Part shown: positions 8,915-17,038 of the stretch, piece after piece
Layout: the number at the start of each line of letters is the position of its first letter
Position numbering within the stretch: position 1 is the stretch's first letter
Assembly: GCA_963715055.1 (NCBI GenBank)
Contig: CAVQRB010000003.1
Location: forward strand, 1 to 64,000
Length of the DNA: 64,000 nt
Origin: CAVQRB01 sp963715055
Lineage (GTDB): Bacteria > Pseudomonadota > Alphaproteobacteria > Rhodobacterales > Rhodobacteraceae
Direction of reading: 5' to 3'
The notes under the pieces: generated by a model
What the model was told of the DNA's origin: nothing
Databases searched by the model: none
The model's input: only the letters and a program-made list of their open reading frames with translations
Position numbers and translations under genes: made by a program

Positions 8915-10202
8915 TCATTCTCCCGGAACCAGAGTTGTGCGGGACAAGGCGGGTCGGTCCATGACCCGCATCGCCATATAAGCAGCGGCGACAAAGAGCC
9001 CCGCCTCGATCAGAAATACCGTGCCGAAGGCGCTTCGCATCGGAGGCAAGTGCTACCCGCAGCAGATCGGCGAGTGCCGCACCCAGAAGCCCGCCGAAAC
9101 CGGCAGCAAGCGCCTGTGCTGCACCCCAGAGACCCATGCGCGTGCCTTCCCGCGCACCCCTGCCCTGCCCAGCCAGCGCCATCATCGAGCCGATGGCCGC
9201 AACCGCGAACACACCGTTGCAGAACCCCAAGGCGACCACCGCCGGCACCAGTGGCGCGCCTGCCCCGACCTGCCCGAGTGTGGAAATCCCGATGAGCATC
9301 AGCGCCGATCCAAGGCATCCGGCGGTAACCCAGGCCCGCAGACTGCCGATCTTGAAGCCTGTAGCCATGATGCCCACGAGCACCATCCCGAGGAAAACAC
9401 CGCCGTTCTGTGCGCCCGAGAGGGACGTCGACTGGCCCGGCGTGAAGGCGAAGACCAGCCCTGCATAGGGCTCCAGGATCAACTCCTGCATGAAATAGGC
9501 GGTCATCGAGAGGAAGACGAAAAGCGTGAAACTGCGTGCTTTAGGCTCTGCCCAGACCTCCGCAAGCCCGTGGCGGAAGGGCATGGGCTCGACTTCAGGG
9601 GAGGCATCGACACCTGCCTCGATCCCCGCGACGGCCAGACAGGTGAGCAGGAAGGCGCCAGCCGTGACCACGGCCACGATCTTCAACAAAAGACCGGGGG
9701 AATAAGGATCAAGCTGTGCGCCGACGACACCGGCCGTCACCGCGATACCGGCAATCATCATCAGCCATGTGATCGTTGCAGCGGCAGCACGGCGGTGCGG
9801 GGAGGTCGCCGTGGCAAGGAGGGCCAGCAGAGAGGTCCCCGAGGCTCCGACGCCGAGACCGATCAGGGCATAGGCGAGCACGGAGAGGACCATGCCGAAT
9901 GCGAAATGTTCTGCCATGACGACGACGCCGTAAGCGGCCAGCATCGCGCCGATCGCAAGCGCCGCCATGCCGCCGATGATCCAGCGGGTCCGATTGCCGC
10001 CGGTATCCGACAGGAAACCCCAATTCGGGCGCGTGATCTGGATGCCGTAATGCAGCGCCACCAGCAGGCCGGGCAGGACTGCGGGCAAGGCAAGCTCCAC
10101 GACCATCAGCCGGTTCAGCGTCGAAGTCGTCAGCACCACGATGGCCCCGAGGCACATCTGCACGAGGCCTAAGCGGACGATGGCAAGCCAGGTAAGCGTC
10201 AT
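8915..10202 (-). CDS. PucC/LhaA-family membrane protein between bchG and bchP, C-terminus frameshifted
   Basis: This BCD/PucC-type member of the major facilitator superfamily (orf428 or bch2 in Rhodobacter) is thought to help deliver pigment or assemble light-harvesting complexes. ATG 10202 (MTLTWLAIVRLGLVQMC) overlaps the bchG stop by 4 nt. About eleven hydrophobic helices follow. At 9030-9040 the reading GCG AAG CGC carries one base too many: dropping it gives SDASAFGTVFLIEAGLF, a last helix, and a stop at 8915-8917, for 428 residues, exactly the size of the Rhodobacter capsulatus homologue. As written the frame runs on to 8904 with a nonsense tail ending RMKHV. Confidence 0.82.
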
Positions 10203-11107
10203 CCTCCTGCTCCCAGGCTGCGGATGGCGAAGGCGGTGATCATCATGCCGATGATATAAAGAAGAACGCCGGTTCCGTTGTACCAGGGCGCCTTGGCCTT
10301 GGGGTCGCGGAACATGATGGTCATGGCCCAGAACTGAAGCGCCAGGATGGCACCTACGCCTGCGGCATGCAGCGGGCGGTCCCACAGGACCAGCAGCAGG
10401 ATCACCGCGATCTGCGGCAATGCCATCACGGTACAGGCCACCTTTGCTGCCCGTTCCGGGCCGAGCGTCACAGGCAAGGAGTTGACGCCGGTCTGCCGGT
10501 CGCCTTCCAGCGCCTTGAAATCATTGAGCGTCATGATGCCATGCGCCCCGATCCCATAGAGCAACGCCACGATCATTACCGGCCAGGCCGGCGCGCCCGC
10601 GCTGAGGACAGCGGCACCGGTGAACCAGGGCAGGCTCTCATAGCTCAGGCCGACCAGTCCCGGACCCCACCAGCCGGAGCGCTTCAGGCGAACGGGCTCG
10701 GCGGAGTAAGCCCAGGCCGCAAGGACACCGACGATCGTCGCCGCAAAACCCCAGGGTCCAAGCTGCCAGCCGACAAGAAGAGAGAGCGCGGACATCGCCA
10801 GCGCGATCCACAGACCCCAGCGACCGGGAATACGGCCTGAGGGGATTGGCCGGTCGGGCTCGTTGATTGCATCCACATGGCGGTCGCACCAGTCGTTCGC
10901 TGCCTGACTCATCCCGCAAACGATGGGGCCGGCGAGGATGACGCCGAGGATCACCAGAGCCCACTGTCCCGACGGCGAGACGCCCGAGGACACGACGCCG
11001 CAGAGATAGGCCCACATCGGTGGAAACCAGGTGATCGGCTTGATCAGCCGCAAAGCCGCGGCTGGTTCGGGAAATCGGCGAGGATGTATGATTTCGCTGA
11101 CAGTCAT
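10199..11107 (-). CDS. bchG: bacteriochlorophyll a synthase
   Basis: BchG joins geranylgeranyl-PP to bacteriochlorophyllide a in the membrane. The 302-aa UbiA-type prenyltransferase has the first Asp-rich motif in NDWCDRHVDAINEPDRPIPS and the second in LNDFKALEGDRQTGVNSLP, among about eight hydrophobic helices. It is the first gene of the bchG-PucC-like-bchP-idi operon. Its ATG lies next to a TGT-N12-ACA PpsR operator (11109-11126), so translation and repression signals nearly touch. The family is unambiguous. Confidence 0.96.
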   Translation of the reverse strand: MTVSEIIHPRRFPEPAAALRLIKPITWFPPMWAYLCGVVSSGVSPSGQWALVILGVILAGPIVCGMSQAANDWCDRHVDAINEPDRPIPSGRIPGRWGLWIALAMSALSLLVGWQLGPWGFAATIVGVLAAWAYSAEPVRLKRSGWWGPGLVGLSYESLPWFTGAAVLSAGAPAWPVMIVALLYGIGAHGIMTLNDFKALEGDRQTGVNSLPVTLGPERAAKVACTVMALPQIAVILLLVLWDRPLHAAGVGAILALQFWAMTIMFRDPKAKAPWYNGTGVLLYIIGMMITAFAIRSLGAGG

Positions 11108-11108
11108 G

Positions 11109-11126
11109 TGTCAACTATGGCTGACA
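11109..11126. promoter_or_regulatory. PpsR/CrtJ operator upstream of bchG
   Basis: TGTCAACTATGGCTGACA fits TGT-N12-ACA exactly. It sits 1 nt ahead of the bchG start codon in the 56-bp gap to ppsR. It is a single site, unlike the paired sites at the crt and bchC promoters. Confidence 0.8.
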
Positions 11127-11163
11127 GTTTGAGTCGGCGCAAGAGCCCTGAGCCCGGTTCGAA

Positions 11164-12591
11164 TCAGTCGGCGTTCTTGTTCAGCAGCCCGTATTTCCGC
11201 AGCTTAACATAGAGGCTTTGGCGCGACAGGCCGAGCATGTCCGCAGCAGCGACGCGGTTGTTGTTGGTCAGCTGCACTGCTGTCTCGATGCACATCTTCT
11301 CGACCACGTCTGTGGTTTCAGCCACGATGTCCTTGAGGGACGCGGAGCCGACAAGGTCCATCACGTTGCGCGCCGGTTCCGTTGCCACGCCGCCCGAGGA
11401 GTTGGCACCGACGTTGCGCGACGCCTCAACTCGGCTGACATCGCGTATGACGCAGCCGATGGCCGGCGTATCCTTGTCATCGAGATGGGTGGCGGAGATT
11501 TCCACAGACACCCGGGCGTCGAGGTCATTGACCAGACGCGTCGCGTAGATGCGCATATGGCCCGACCGCTGCGGCTGCTCCAGAAGGACGCCGAGATCGA
11601 TCTGGCCGCGTCCCAGAAAATCGCTCAAGGGTCGCCCCACCACATCTGACAGATGCGCCGCGCCGACAAGATCGAGGAAACTCTCGTTGACCGACAGGAT
11701 CACACCTTTCGGCGACATGAAGAGCATTGCGTCGCTGCCCGACCGGAACAAGGCGAGCGCCTGGTTGGTCAGCGCGTCCGGCACCGCGGCCGCACCCGTT
11801 TCCGTCCCGATGCGGCACAGCAGCACGCGTTGCCCGCCCGCGCGGAAGACGGTTGGGTGGACGATAACCGATTTGCGGGTCCGGCTCGTGCGCAGTGTGA
11901 CCTGCCCACCTTCATCCGACAGCGTGGCGTTGAGCAGGCTTTCGGTCAACTCGACATTCGAGCGATCCGCGAAATGCTGTGAAAAGGTGCTGCCGCGCAG
12001 GGCATCGACGCTGAGCCCCAGAAGGCTTGCCGCGGCCTCATTGGCATCCTCGACCCGGCCAGACAAGACCGAGACAAAGGCGATCGGCTGCGGCAGACTT
12101 GCCAGAAGGACGCGGTAGCGCGCGTCGAACTCGCGACGCGCCTCATAGCCCTGTTCGAGCGCGATCTGCGCCTGCACAAGTTGCTGCTGCGTCTCGGCAA
12201 TTGGCCGAAGGTCGCGCCCGAGCAGCAACGCGGCGTTGTCGCGCCCGAAGCGGTGGAAGGTGTAGCGCACCGGATATTGCCAGACGGCATTGTCGATATG
12301 ATTGAGCTCAAGCTGCTTTTTCGGCACTTCGCCGTCGAGGTAGATGGCATGGGCCTTTTCGAACTTCGGCACCGATTCCGTCGTCAGGAAATCGGTGATC
12401 GGACGCCCTTCCCAGTGCCGCAGGTTGCCGAAGGACTCGCTGTGCGTATTGAGAACGACCGCGAGGATGATGCCTTCGGCGGAGATCACGAGAGCGATGT
12501 CGGAGGCAGCACCAATGATGCTGCTGAGAAACTGCGGCTCGATCAGAGGAACCGCGCCGCTGCTCCAGAAATTGTTTACGCGTGAAGTCAT
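11164..12591 (-). CDS. ppsR: PpsR/CrtJ aerobic repressor of photosynthesis genes
   Basis: The 475-aa regulator represses bch, crt and puc promoters under oxygen by binding TGT-N12-ACA. An N-terminal domain and PAS domains occupy about residues 20-390; a Fis-type helix-turn-helix ends the protein (NNNRVAAADMLGLSRQSLYV). Cys259 (VLLCRIG) and Cys434 (EKMCIETAVQ), just before the recognition helix, correspond to the two redox-sensing cysteines known in Rhodobacter. ATG 12591 overlaps the ppaA stop by 4 nt, which I prefer over an upstream start at 12624. Nine matching operators in the window give it targets next door. Confidence 0.95.
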   Translation of the reverse strand: MTSRVNNFWSSGAVPLIEPQFLSSIIGAASDIALVISAEGIILAVVLNTHSESFGNLRHWEGRPITDFLTTESVPKFEKAHAIYLDGEVPKKQLELNHIDNAVWQYPVRYTFHRFGRDNAALLLGRDLRPIAETQQQLVQAQIALEQGYEARREFDARYRVLLASLPQPIAFVSVLSGRVEDANEAAASLLGLSVDALRGSTFSQHFADRSNVELTESLLNATLSDEGGQVTLRTSRTRKSVIVHPTVFRAGGQRVLLCRIGTETGAAAVPDALTNQALALFRSGSDAMLFMSPKGVILSVNESFLDLVGAAHLSDVVGRPLSDFLGRGQIDLGVLLEQPQRSGHMRIYATRLVNDLDARVSVEISATHLDDKDTPAIGCVIRDVSRVEASRNVGANSSGGVATEPARNVMDLVGSASLKDIVAETTDVVEKMCIETAVQLTNNNRVAAADMLGLSRQSLYVKLRKYGLLNKNAD

Positions 12592-13370
12592 CTGGCCACC
12601 TGTGCTCTGGCGCTCTTCGCGCAAAAGGCGACCGCTTCCGCCGCGCTGCTTGTTACAATGTCCACGCCTGTCAGGTCTTTCAGGTTCTTTTCGCGTTCCA
12701 CAACGGAACCGCCAAGGGCGATCGTCGGGGCAATTGTCAGCTCGGCGCGCAATACCTGCACCGCCCTGGCAACGCTTTCAAGTGTCTCGTATCGCGCCGC
12801 GGTGATCAAGATGAGGTCGGGCACATCGAACTTCAGCCGCGCGCCGAGGGCATCATGACTTTCGTCGAAGGACATCGCCACTTCGCAGCCGATCCGCCGC
12901 AGTTGCGCGGCGACAACATTGGCACCGAGGAAATGCTGCTCGCCTTGCGGGACGACGATCAGGGCGTGCAACCTGCTCCGGTCGCCGAAAAGCTCCACGC
13001 CGCCACCGCCCGAGATTTCGCTCAGCAGCGATTGCAGACGCAGCGAACCGATGGTGACCTGCGAAAATCCGATCTCGTCATCCACCCATCTCTGACCAAG
13101 CACGATGGCGGCGCGGGGAATATAAAGGTCGATGATCGCATCCACGGAGACACGGTGCGCCCGCAACTCTGCAACCAGATCGCCCACATCGAAAGGCCCG
13201 CGCGCGAGGATCACCCGCAGCAAGTGCGCCAGCACGAACTGGCGCAGCCCGTCCGCTTCCGGACCTTGGCGTTCGTTGAGAACAGAGATCACCCGCGACG
13301 CAAGCACACCTACATGCTCAGGCCTGTTGCGTTCAAAGCCACGCGTGTCTGCCAGGTCATCCGTCGCCAT
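12588..13370 (-). CDS. ppaA: PpaA/AerR cobalamin-binding antirepressor
   Basis: PpaA (AerR) binds B12 through its SCHIC domain and counteracts PpsR/CrtJ in response to light or redox. The corrinoid-binding motif is clear: VPQGEQHFLGANVVAAQLRR, where the His would ligate cobalt. With the start at 13370 (MATDDLADTRGF) this His is residue 146, next to His145 of the Rhodobacter capsulatus protein, which is why I prefer it; the frame also stays open to an ATG at 13448. A long and a short form are known in R. capsulatus, so both starts could be used. The gene is translationally coupled to ppsR. Confidence 0.92.
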   Translation of the reverse strand: MATDDLADTRGFERNRPEHVGVLASRVISVLNERQGPEADGLRQFVLAHLLRVILARGPFDVGDLVAELRAHRVSVDAIIDLYIPRAAIVLGQRWVDDEIGFSQVTIGSLRLQSLLSEISGGGGVELFGDRSRLHALIVVPQGEQHFLGANVVAAQLRRIGCEVAMSFDESHDALGARLKFDVPDLILITAARYETLESVARAVQVLRAELTIAPTIALGGSVVEREKNLKDLTGVDIVTSSAAEAVAFCAKSARAQVAR

Positions 13371-13470
13371 GTCACCATCCGGCCGGACTGCCTTGTAACG
13401 CACTCGAACACTGACATGCGTCCGAACAAAGGAGTCGGGTTTACACAAATCTCTGCTTTGGACAGCATAT

Positions 13471-13488
13471 TGTCAAATCAAATTGACA
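13471..13488. promoter_or_regulatory. PpsR operator, ppaA side of the ppaA/bchF divergent promoter
   Basis: TGTCAAATCAAATTGACA is an exact TGT-N12-ACA match. Read leftwards it contains a TTGACA -35 hexamer pointing at ppaA. Its partner lies at 13615-13632; centre spacing is 144 bp, which could allow looping between the divergent promoters. Confidence 0.8.
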
Positions 13489-13614
13489 CCACTGACCACT
13501 TGACGCCCCGACATATCTCACGTCAAAGCTTATTTTACCATATATATATAGAAATATCTCGTAATTGCACGAAATATCTCGGATCATCCGCCTGTCGCAA
13601 CTATCACTATAGTG

Positions 13615-13632
13615 TGTAAGTTTCAGTTGACA
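13615..13632. promoter_or_regulatory. PpsR operator, bchF side
   Basis: TGTAAGTTTCAGTTGACA matches TGT-N12-ACA and embeds a TTGACA -35 box directed at bchF, whose start lies 57 bp downstream. The AT-rich stretch between the two operators (13489-13614) has no coding frame I can support. Confidence 0.8.
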
Positions 13633-13689
13633 CTTTTGGGAAAAAATATCACCTTTCACTGTAAGGAAGCGCGAAAGGTCAGCCCCGGA

Positions 13690-14202
13690 ATGAACAGGAC
13701 GACGGCCCGAAATACGGTACCGGCAGGTCTCTATACTGCTGAAGAGCGCGCGCGGCGCGACGCCACCGTCTGGACGCTCATTCAAGGCGTGCTCGCGCCA
13801 TTGCAGTTTCTTGTGTTCCTTGTCTCCCTCGGCCTCGTGCTGAACTATCTGCTGAGCGGTTCGGGATATGCAGCGGCGACTGCTTCCATCGTCCTCAAGA
13901 CACTGGTGCTCTACCTGATCATGGTGACCGGAGCAATCTGGGAAAAAGTCGTTTTCGGTCAATATCTTTTCGCCCCCGCCTTCTTCTGGGAAGACGTCTT
14001 TTCCTTCGCCGTGATCGCCTTGCACACGGCCTATCTCTGGGCGCTTTTCACGGGTGCGCTCGCCCCCCGGGCACTGATGTTCCTGGCCCTTGCCGCCTAC
14101 GGCGCCTACGTGATCAACGCAGTGCAATTCGTGCTCAAGTTGCGGGCAGCGCGCCTGCAGGCAGCGGCGCAATCGGCGGTCTCCGCGGAGGTGCCGGCAT
14201 GA
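13690..14202 (+). CDS. bchF: 2-vinyl bacteriochlorophyllide hydratase
   Basis: BchF adds water to the 3-vinyl group of (bacterio)chlorophyllide in the late pathway. The 170-aa membrane protein starts MNRTTARNTVPAGLYTAEER and carries conserved ARRDATVWTLIQGVLAPLQF and GAIWEKVVFGQYLFAP, with four hydrophobic segments. An upstream in-frame ATG at 13612 would overlap the PpsR operator, so 13690 is the better start. It opens the bchFNBHLM-lhaA-puh operon and overlaps bchN by 4 nt (ATGA). Confidence 0.95.
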   Translation: MNRTTARNTVPAGLYTAEERARRDATVWTLIQGVLAPLQFLVFLVSLGLVLNYLLSGSGYAAATASIVLKTLVLYLIMVTGAIWEKVVFGQYLFAPAFFWEDVFSFAVIALHTAYLWALFTGALAPRALMFLALAAYGAYVINAVQFVLKLRAARLQAAAQSAVSAEVPA

Positions 14203-15485
14203 CCCAATTGCCCCGCCTTCCCGCCTCGGGCGGTTGCCGCGAAGAGCCGATTCTCAAGCAGCGCGGACAGCGAGAGGTTTTCTGCGGCCTGACGGGAATC
14301 ATCTGGCTGCACCGCAAGATGCAGGATGCCTTTTTTCTCGTGATCGGCAGCCGGACCTGCGCCCATCTGCTGCAATCGGCAGCCGGGGTGATGATCTTCG
14401 CTGAACCGCGGTTCGGCACGGCGATCCTCGAAGAAACCGATCTGGCCGGATTGGCCGATGCGCAGACCGAACTCGACAAGGTGGTAGACCAACTGCTGGC
14501 CCGCCGCACTGATATCAAACAGCTTTTCCTTGTCGGCTCCTGCCCGTCCGAAGTGATCAAGCTCGACCTCACCCGCGCCGCCGAGCGCATGACCGAGAAA
14601 TACGCGCCCTCCGTGCGGGTGCTGAATTTCTCCGGCTCAGGCATCGAAACCACTTTCACCCAAGGCGAAGACGCTTGTCTCGCCGCGATGGTGCCGGTGC
14701 TGCCGGCGACCGATCAGCGCCAGTTGCTGCTTGTCGGCGCCCTCCCGGATGTGGTCGAGGAACAAGCCATCTCGCTGTTGACTGAGATGGGAATCGGTCC
14801 GATCAGAGTGCTCCCCGCTCCACGGTCGGACGCGGATCTGGGTGTTGGCGACGGCACCGTTGTGGCTCTGACACAGCCGTTTCTTGGCGATACGCTGGGC
14901 GCGCTGGAACGTCGTGGCGCGCGCCATCTGCCCGCCCCCTTCCCTTTCGGCGAGGAAGGCACGACCGCCTGGCTGCGGGCCATTGCCGATGAATTCGGCG
15001 TCGATCAGGCAACTTTCGACCGGGTCACCGAGGCTCCCCGCGCCCGGGCGCGCAAAGCCATTGCACAGGCGGCAGAAAGCCTGCGCGGCAAGTCGATCTT
15101 CTTCTTTCCCGATAGCCAGCTTGAAATTCCGCTCGCCCGTTTCCTGACCCGTGAATGCGGTATGGAAGCGATCGAGGTAGGCGCACCTTTCATCCACAAG
15201 GGCATCGTCGGTCCGGACCTCGATCTGCTGGCCCAGGGCCCGACCCTCTCGGAAGGGCAGGACGTGGACCTGCAGCTCGACCGCTGCCGCGCCGCGCGGC
15301 CCGACCTAACAGTCTGCGGCCTCGGGCTCGCCAACCCGCTGGAGGCTGACGGTCTCGCCACCAAATGGGCCATCGAACTGGTGTTCACGCCGGTGCATTT
15401 CTACGAACAGGCGGGCGATCTCGCCGGGCTCTTCTCCCGTCCGATCCGCCGCGCAAGCCTTCTGAAACTGGAGGCCGCAGAATGA
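14199..15485 (+). CDS. bchN: light-independent protochlorophyllide reductase, subunit N
   Basis: BchN and BchB form the catalytic tetramer of the dark-operative, nitrogenase-like protochlorophyllide reductase. The 428-aa protein has three cysteines that, with an Asp of BchB, hold the 4Fe-4S cluster: SGGCREEP, VFCGLTG and RTCAHLL in the first 65 residues. The motif LVGSCPSEVIKLDL is typical of the NifD-like fold. It overlaps bchF and bchB by 4 nt on each side, giving strict translational coupling and probably equal subunit supply. Confidence 0.97.
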   Translation: MTQLPRLPASGGCREEPILKQRGQREVFCGLTGIIWLHRKMQDAFFLVIGSRTCAHLLQSAAGVMIFAEPRFGTAILEETDLAGLADAQTELDKVVDQLLARRTDIKQLFLVGSCPSEVIKLDLTRAAERMTEKYAPSVRVLNFSGSGIETTFTQGEDACLAAMVPVLPATDQRQLLLVGALPDVVEEQAISLLTEMGIGPIRVLPAPRSDADLGVGDGTVVALTQPFLGDTLGALERRGARHLPAPFPFGEEGTTAWLRAIADEFGVDQATFDRVTEAPRARARKAIAQAAESLRGKSIFFFPDSQLEIPLARFLTRECGMEAIEVGAPFIHKGIVGPDLDLLAQGPTLSEGQDVDLQLDRCRAARPDLTVCGLGLANPLEADGLATKWAIELVFTPVHFYEQAGDLAGLFSRPIRRASLLKLEAAE

Positions 15486-17038
15486 AACTGACGGTCTGGA
15501 CATACGAAGGCCCGCCCCATGTAGGTGCGATGCGCGTCGCCACGGGCATGAAGGGCCTCCATTACGTTCTGCATGCGCCGCAGGGCGATACTTATGCCGA
15601 TCTGCTCTTCACGATGATCGAGCGGCGCAACCACCGCCCGCCCGTGACCTACACGACCTTCCAGGCGCGGGATCTGGGCTCGGATACGGCAAACCTCTTC
15701 AAGACCTCGCTTCAGGACGCCTATGAGCGGTTCAAACCAGAAGCCTTGATCGTCGGCGCCTCCTGCACCGCCGAGCTCATTCAGGACGATCCCGGCGGCA
15801 TGGCGGAGACCATGAATATCCCAGTGCCGGTCATTCCGCTGGAACTGCCAAGCTATCAGCGCAAGGAAAACTTCGGCGCGGATGAGACCTTCTTCCAGAT
15901 CGTGAAGGCGCTGGCCAAGCCGATGGCGCGCAGCGCGCAGGTGAGTTGCAACCTGATCGGACCCACCGCTCTCGGGTTCCGGCACCGCGACGACATCACC
16001 GAGATCACCGGCCTGCTGTCCGACATGGGGATCAGCGTCAATGTGGTGGCCCCGATGACCTCCTCGCCATCGGATATCGCCCGCATGGGGGCCGCGCATT
16101 TCAACGTGCTGATGTATCCGGAGACCGCGGAAACCGCGGCGCGCTGGATGGAGCGGGAACTCGATCAGCCTTACACGAAAATCGTGCCCATCGGCGTCGG
16201 CGCGACCCGCGATTTTGTGGCGGAAGTGGCGAATATCGCCGGTGTAGAGCCATATCTCGACGAGAGCCGCCTGCGGCTGCCCTGGTACTCCAGAAGCGTC
16301 GACAGCACCTATCTGACAGGTAAGCGCGTATTCCTTTTCGGCGATGGAACCCATGTTGCCGCCGCCGCCCGAATCGCCCGCGACGAAATGGGTTTCGATG
16401 TCGTGGGACTGGGCTGCTACAACCGCGAAATGGCGCGGCCCATTCGTGCGCTGGCCAAGGATTTCGGCATTGAGGCGACGGTCACCGACGACTATCTGGA
16501 AGTTGAACGGATGATCGAGACGCTGCAACCGGAGATGATCCTCGGGACGCAGATGGAACGCCACATCGGCAAGCGTCTGGGCATTCCCTGCGCCGTGATT
16601 TCCGCGCCCGTGCATGTGCAGGACTTCCCGGCACGCTATTCGCCGCAGATGGGCATCGAGGGCGCCAACGTCATCTTCGACACCTGGGTGCATCCGCTGG
16701 TGATGGGCCTCGAAGAGCATCTGCTGCACATGTTCCGCGACGACTTCGAATTTCACGATGCCGCCGGGCCATCGCATCATGGTGGCCATGCGCCGAAACC
16801 AGACGTCGACGGGGGGCCAGCCCCCCAGCCTGCGGCTTCCCCCCGGGATATTTCGAGCCAGAAGAACCTGCCGGGTCAGGTAATCTGGCTTGATGACGCG
16901 GAACGGGAGTTGAAGAAGATACCGTTCTTCGTGCGGGGCAAGGCGCGGCGCAATACCGAGATCTATGCCAGCGAGCGCGGTGTCGGGCAGATCAGCGTCG
17001 ATACCCTTTACGAGGCAAAGGCCCATTATGCGCGATGA
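15482..17038 (+). CDS. bchB: light-independent protochlorophyllide reductase, subunit B
   Basis: BchB carries the substrate site and completes the NB cluster with an aspartate: Asp36 in HAPQGDTYADLL, as in Rhodobacter capsulatus. ATG 15482 overlaps the bchN stop; the protein is 518 aa. Between the main domain and the small C-terminal domain (starting about WLDDAERELKKIPFF) lies a Pro/Gly-rich linker, residues about 443-462, which is encoded by a copy of the palindromic intergenic repeat found elsewhere in this window. The gene overlaps bchH by 11 nt. Confidence 0.97.
   Translation: MKLTVWTYEGPPHVGAMRVATGMKGLHYVLHAPQGDTYADLLFTMIERRNHRPPVTYTTFQARDLGSDTANLFKTSLQDAYERFKPEALIVGASCTAELIQDDPGGMAETMNIPVPVIPLELPSYQRKENFGADETFFQIVKALAKPMARSAQVSCNLIGPTALGFRHRDDITEITGLLSDMGISVNVVAPMTSSPSDIARMGAAHFNVLMYPETAETAARWMERELDQPYTKIVPIGVGATRDFVAEVANIAGVEPYLDESRLRLPWYSRSVDSTYLTGKRVFLFGDGTHVAAAARIARDEMGFDVVGLGCYNREMARPIRALAKDFGIEATVTDDYLEVERMIETLQPEMILGTQMERHIGKRLGIPCAVISAPVHVQDFPARYSPQMGIEGANVIFDTWVHPLVMGLEEHLLHMFRDDFEFHDAAGPSHHGGHAPKPDVDGGPAPQPAASPRDISSQKNLPGQVIWLDDAERELKKIPFFVRGKARRNTEIYASERGVGQISVDTLYEAKAHYAR
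16811..16869 (+). repeat. GGGATATTT palindromic repeat, copy 1 (inside bchB)
   Basis: A G6/C6 hairpin (16811-16826) is followed by CCCCGGGATATTTCGAGCCA and GAAGAA. The same arrangement recurs at 20618, 50086 and 57721. This copy is read in frame as a linker of BchB. Confidence 0.7.

Noticed and set aside
7766..9295. 509-codon plus-strand frame across bchP and the PucC-like gene
   Set aside because: Shadow frame; spans two opposite-strand genes of certain identity and shows no homology-like motifs.
16811..16869. BchB linker as a fused functional domain
   Set aside because: The segment is low-complexity and coincides with the palindromic repeat found in intergenic DNA, so it is better explained as a repeat insertion.
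15401..17026. 541-codon minus-strand frame opposite bchB
   Set aside because: Mirror of codon bias in bchB; low-complexity His/Gly/Arg composition and no recognisable domain.
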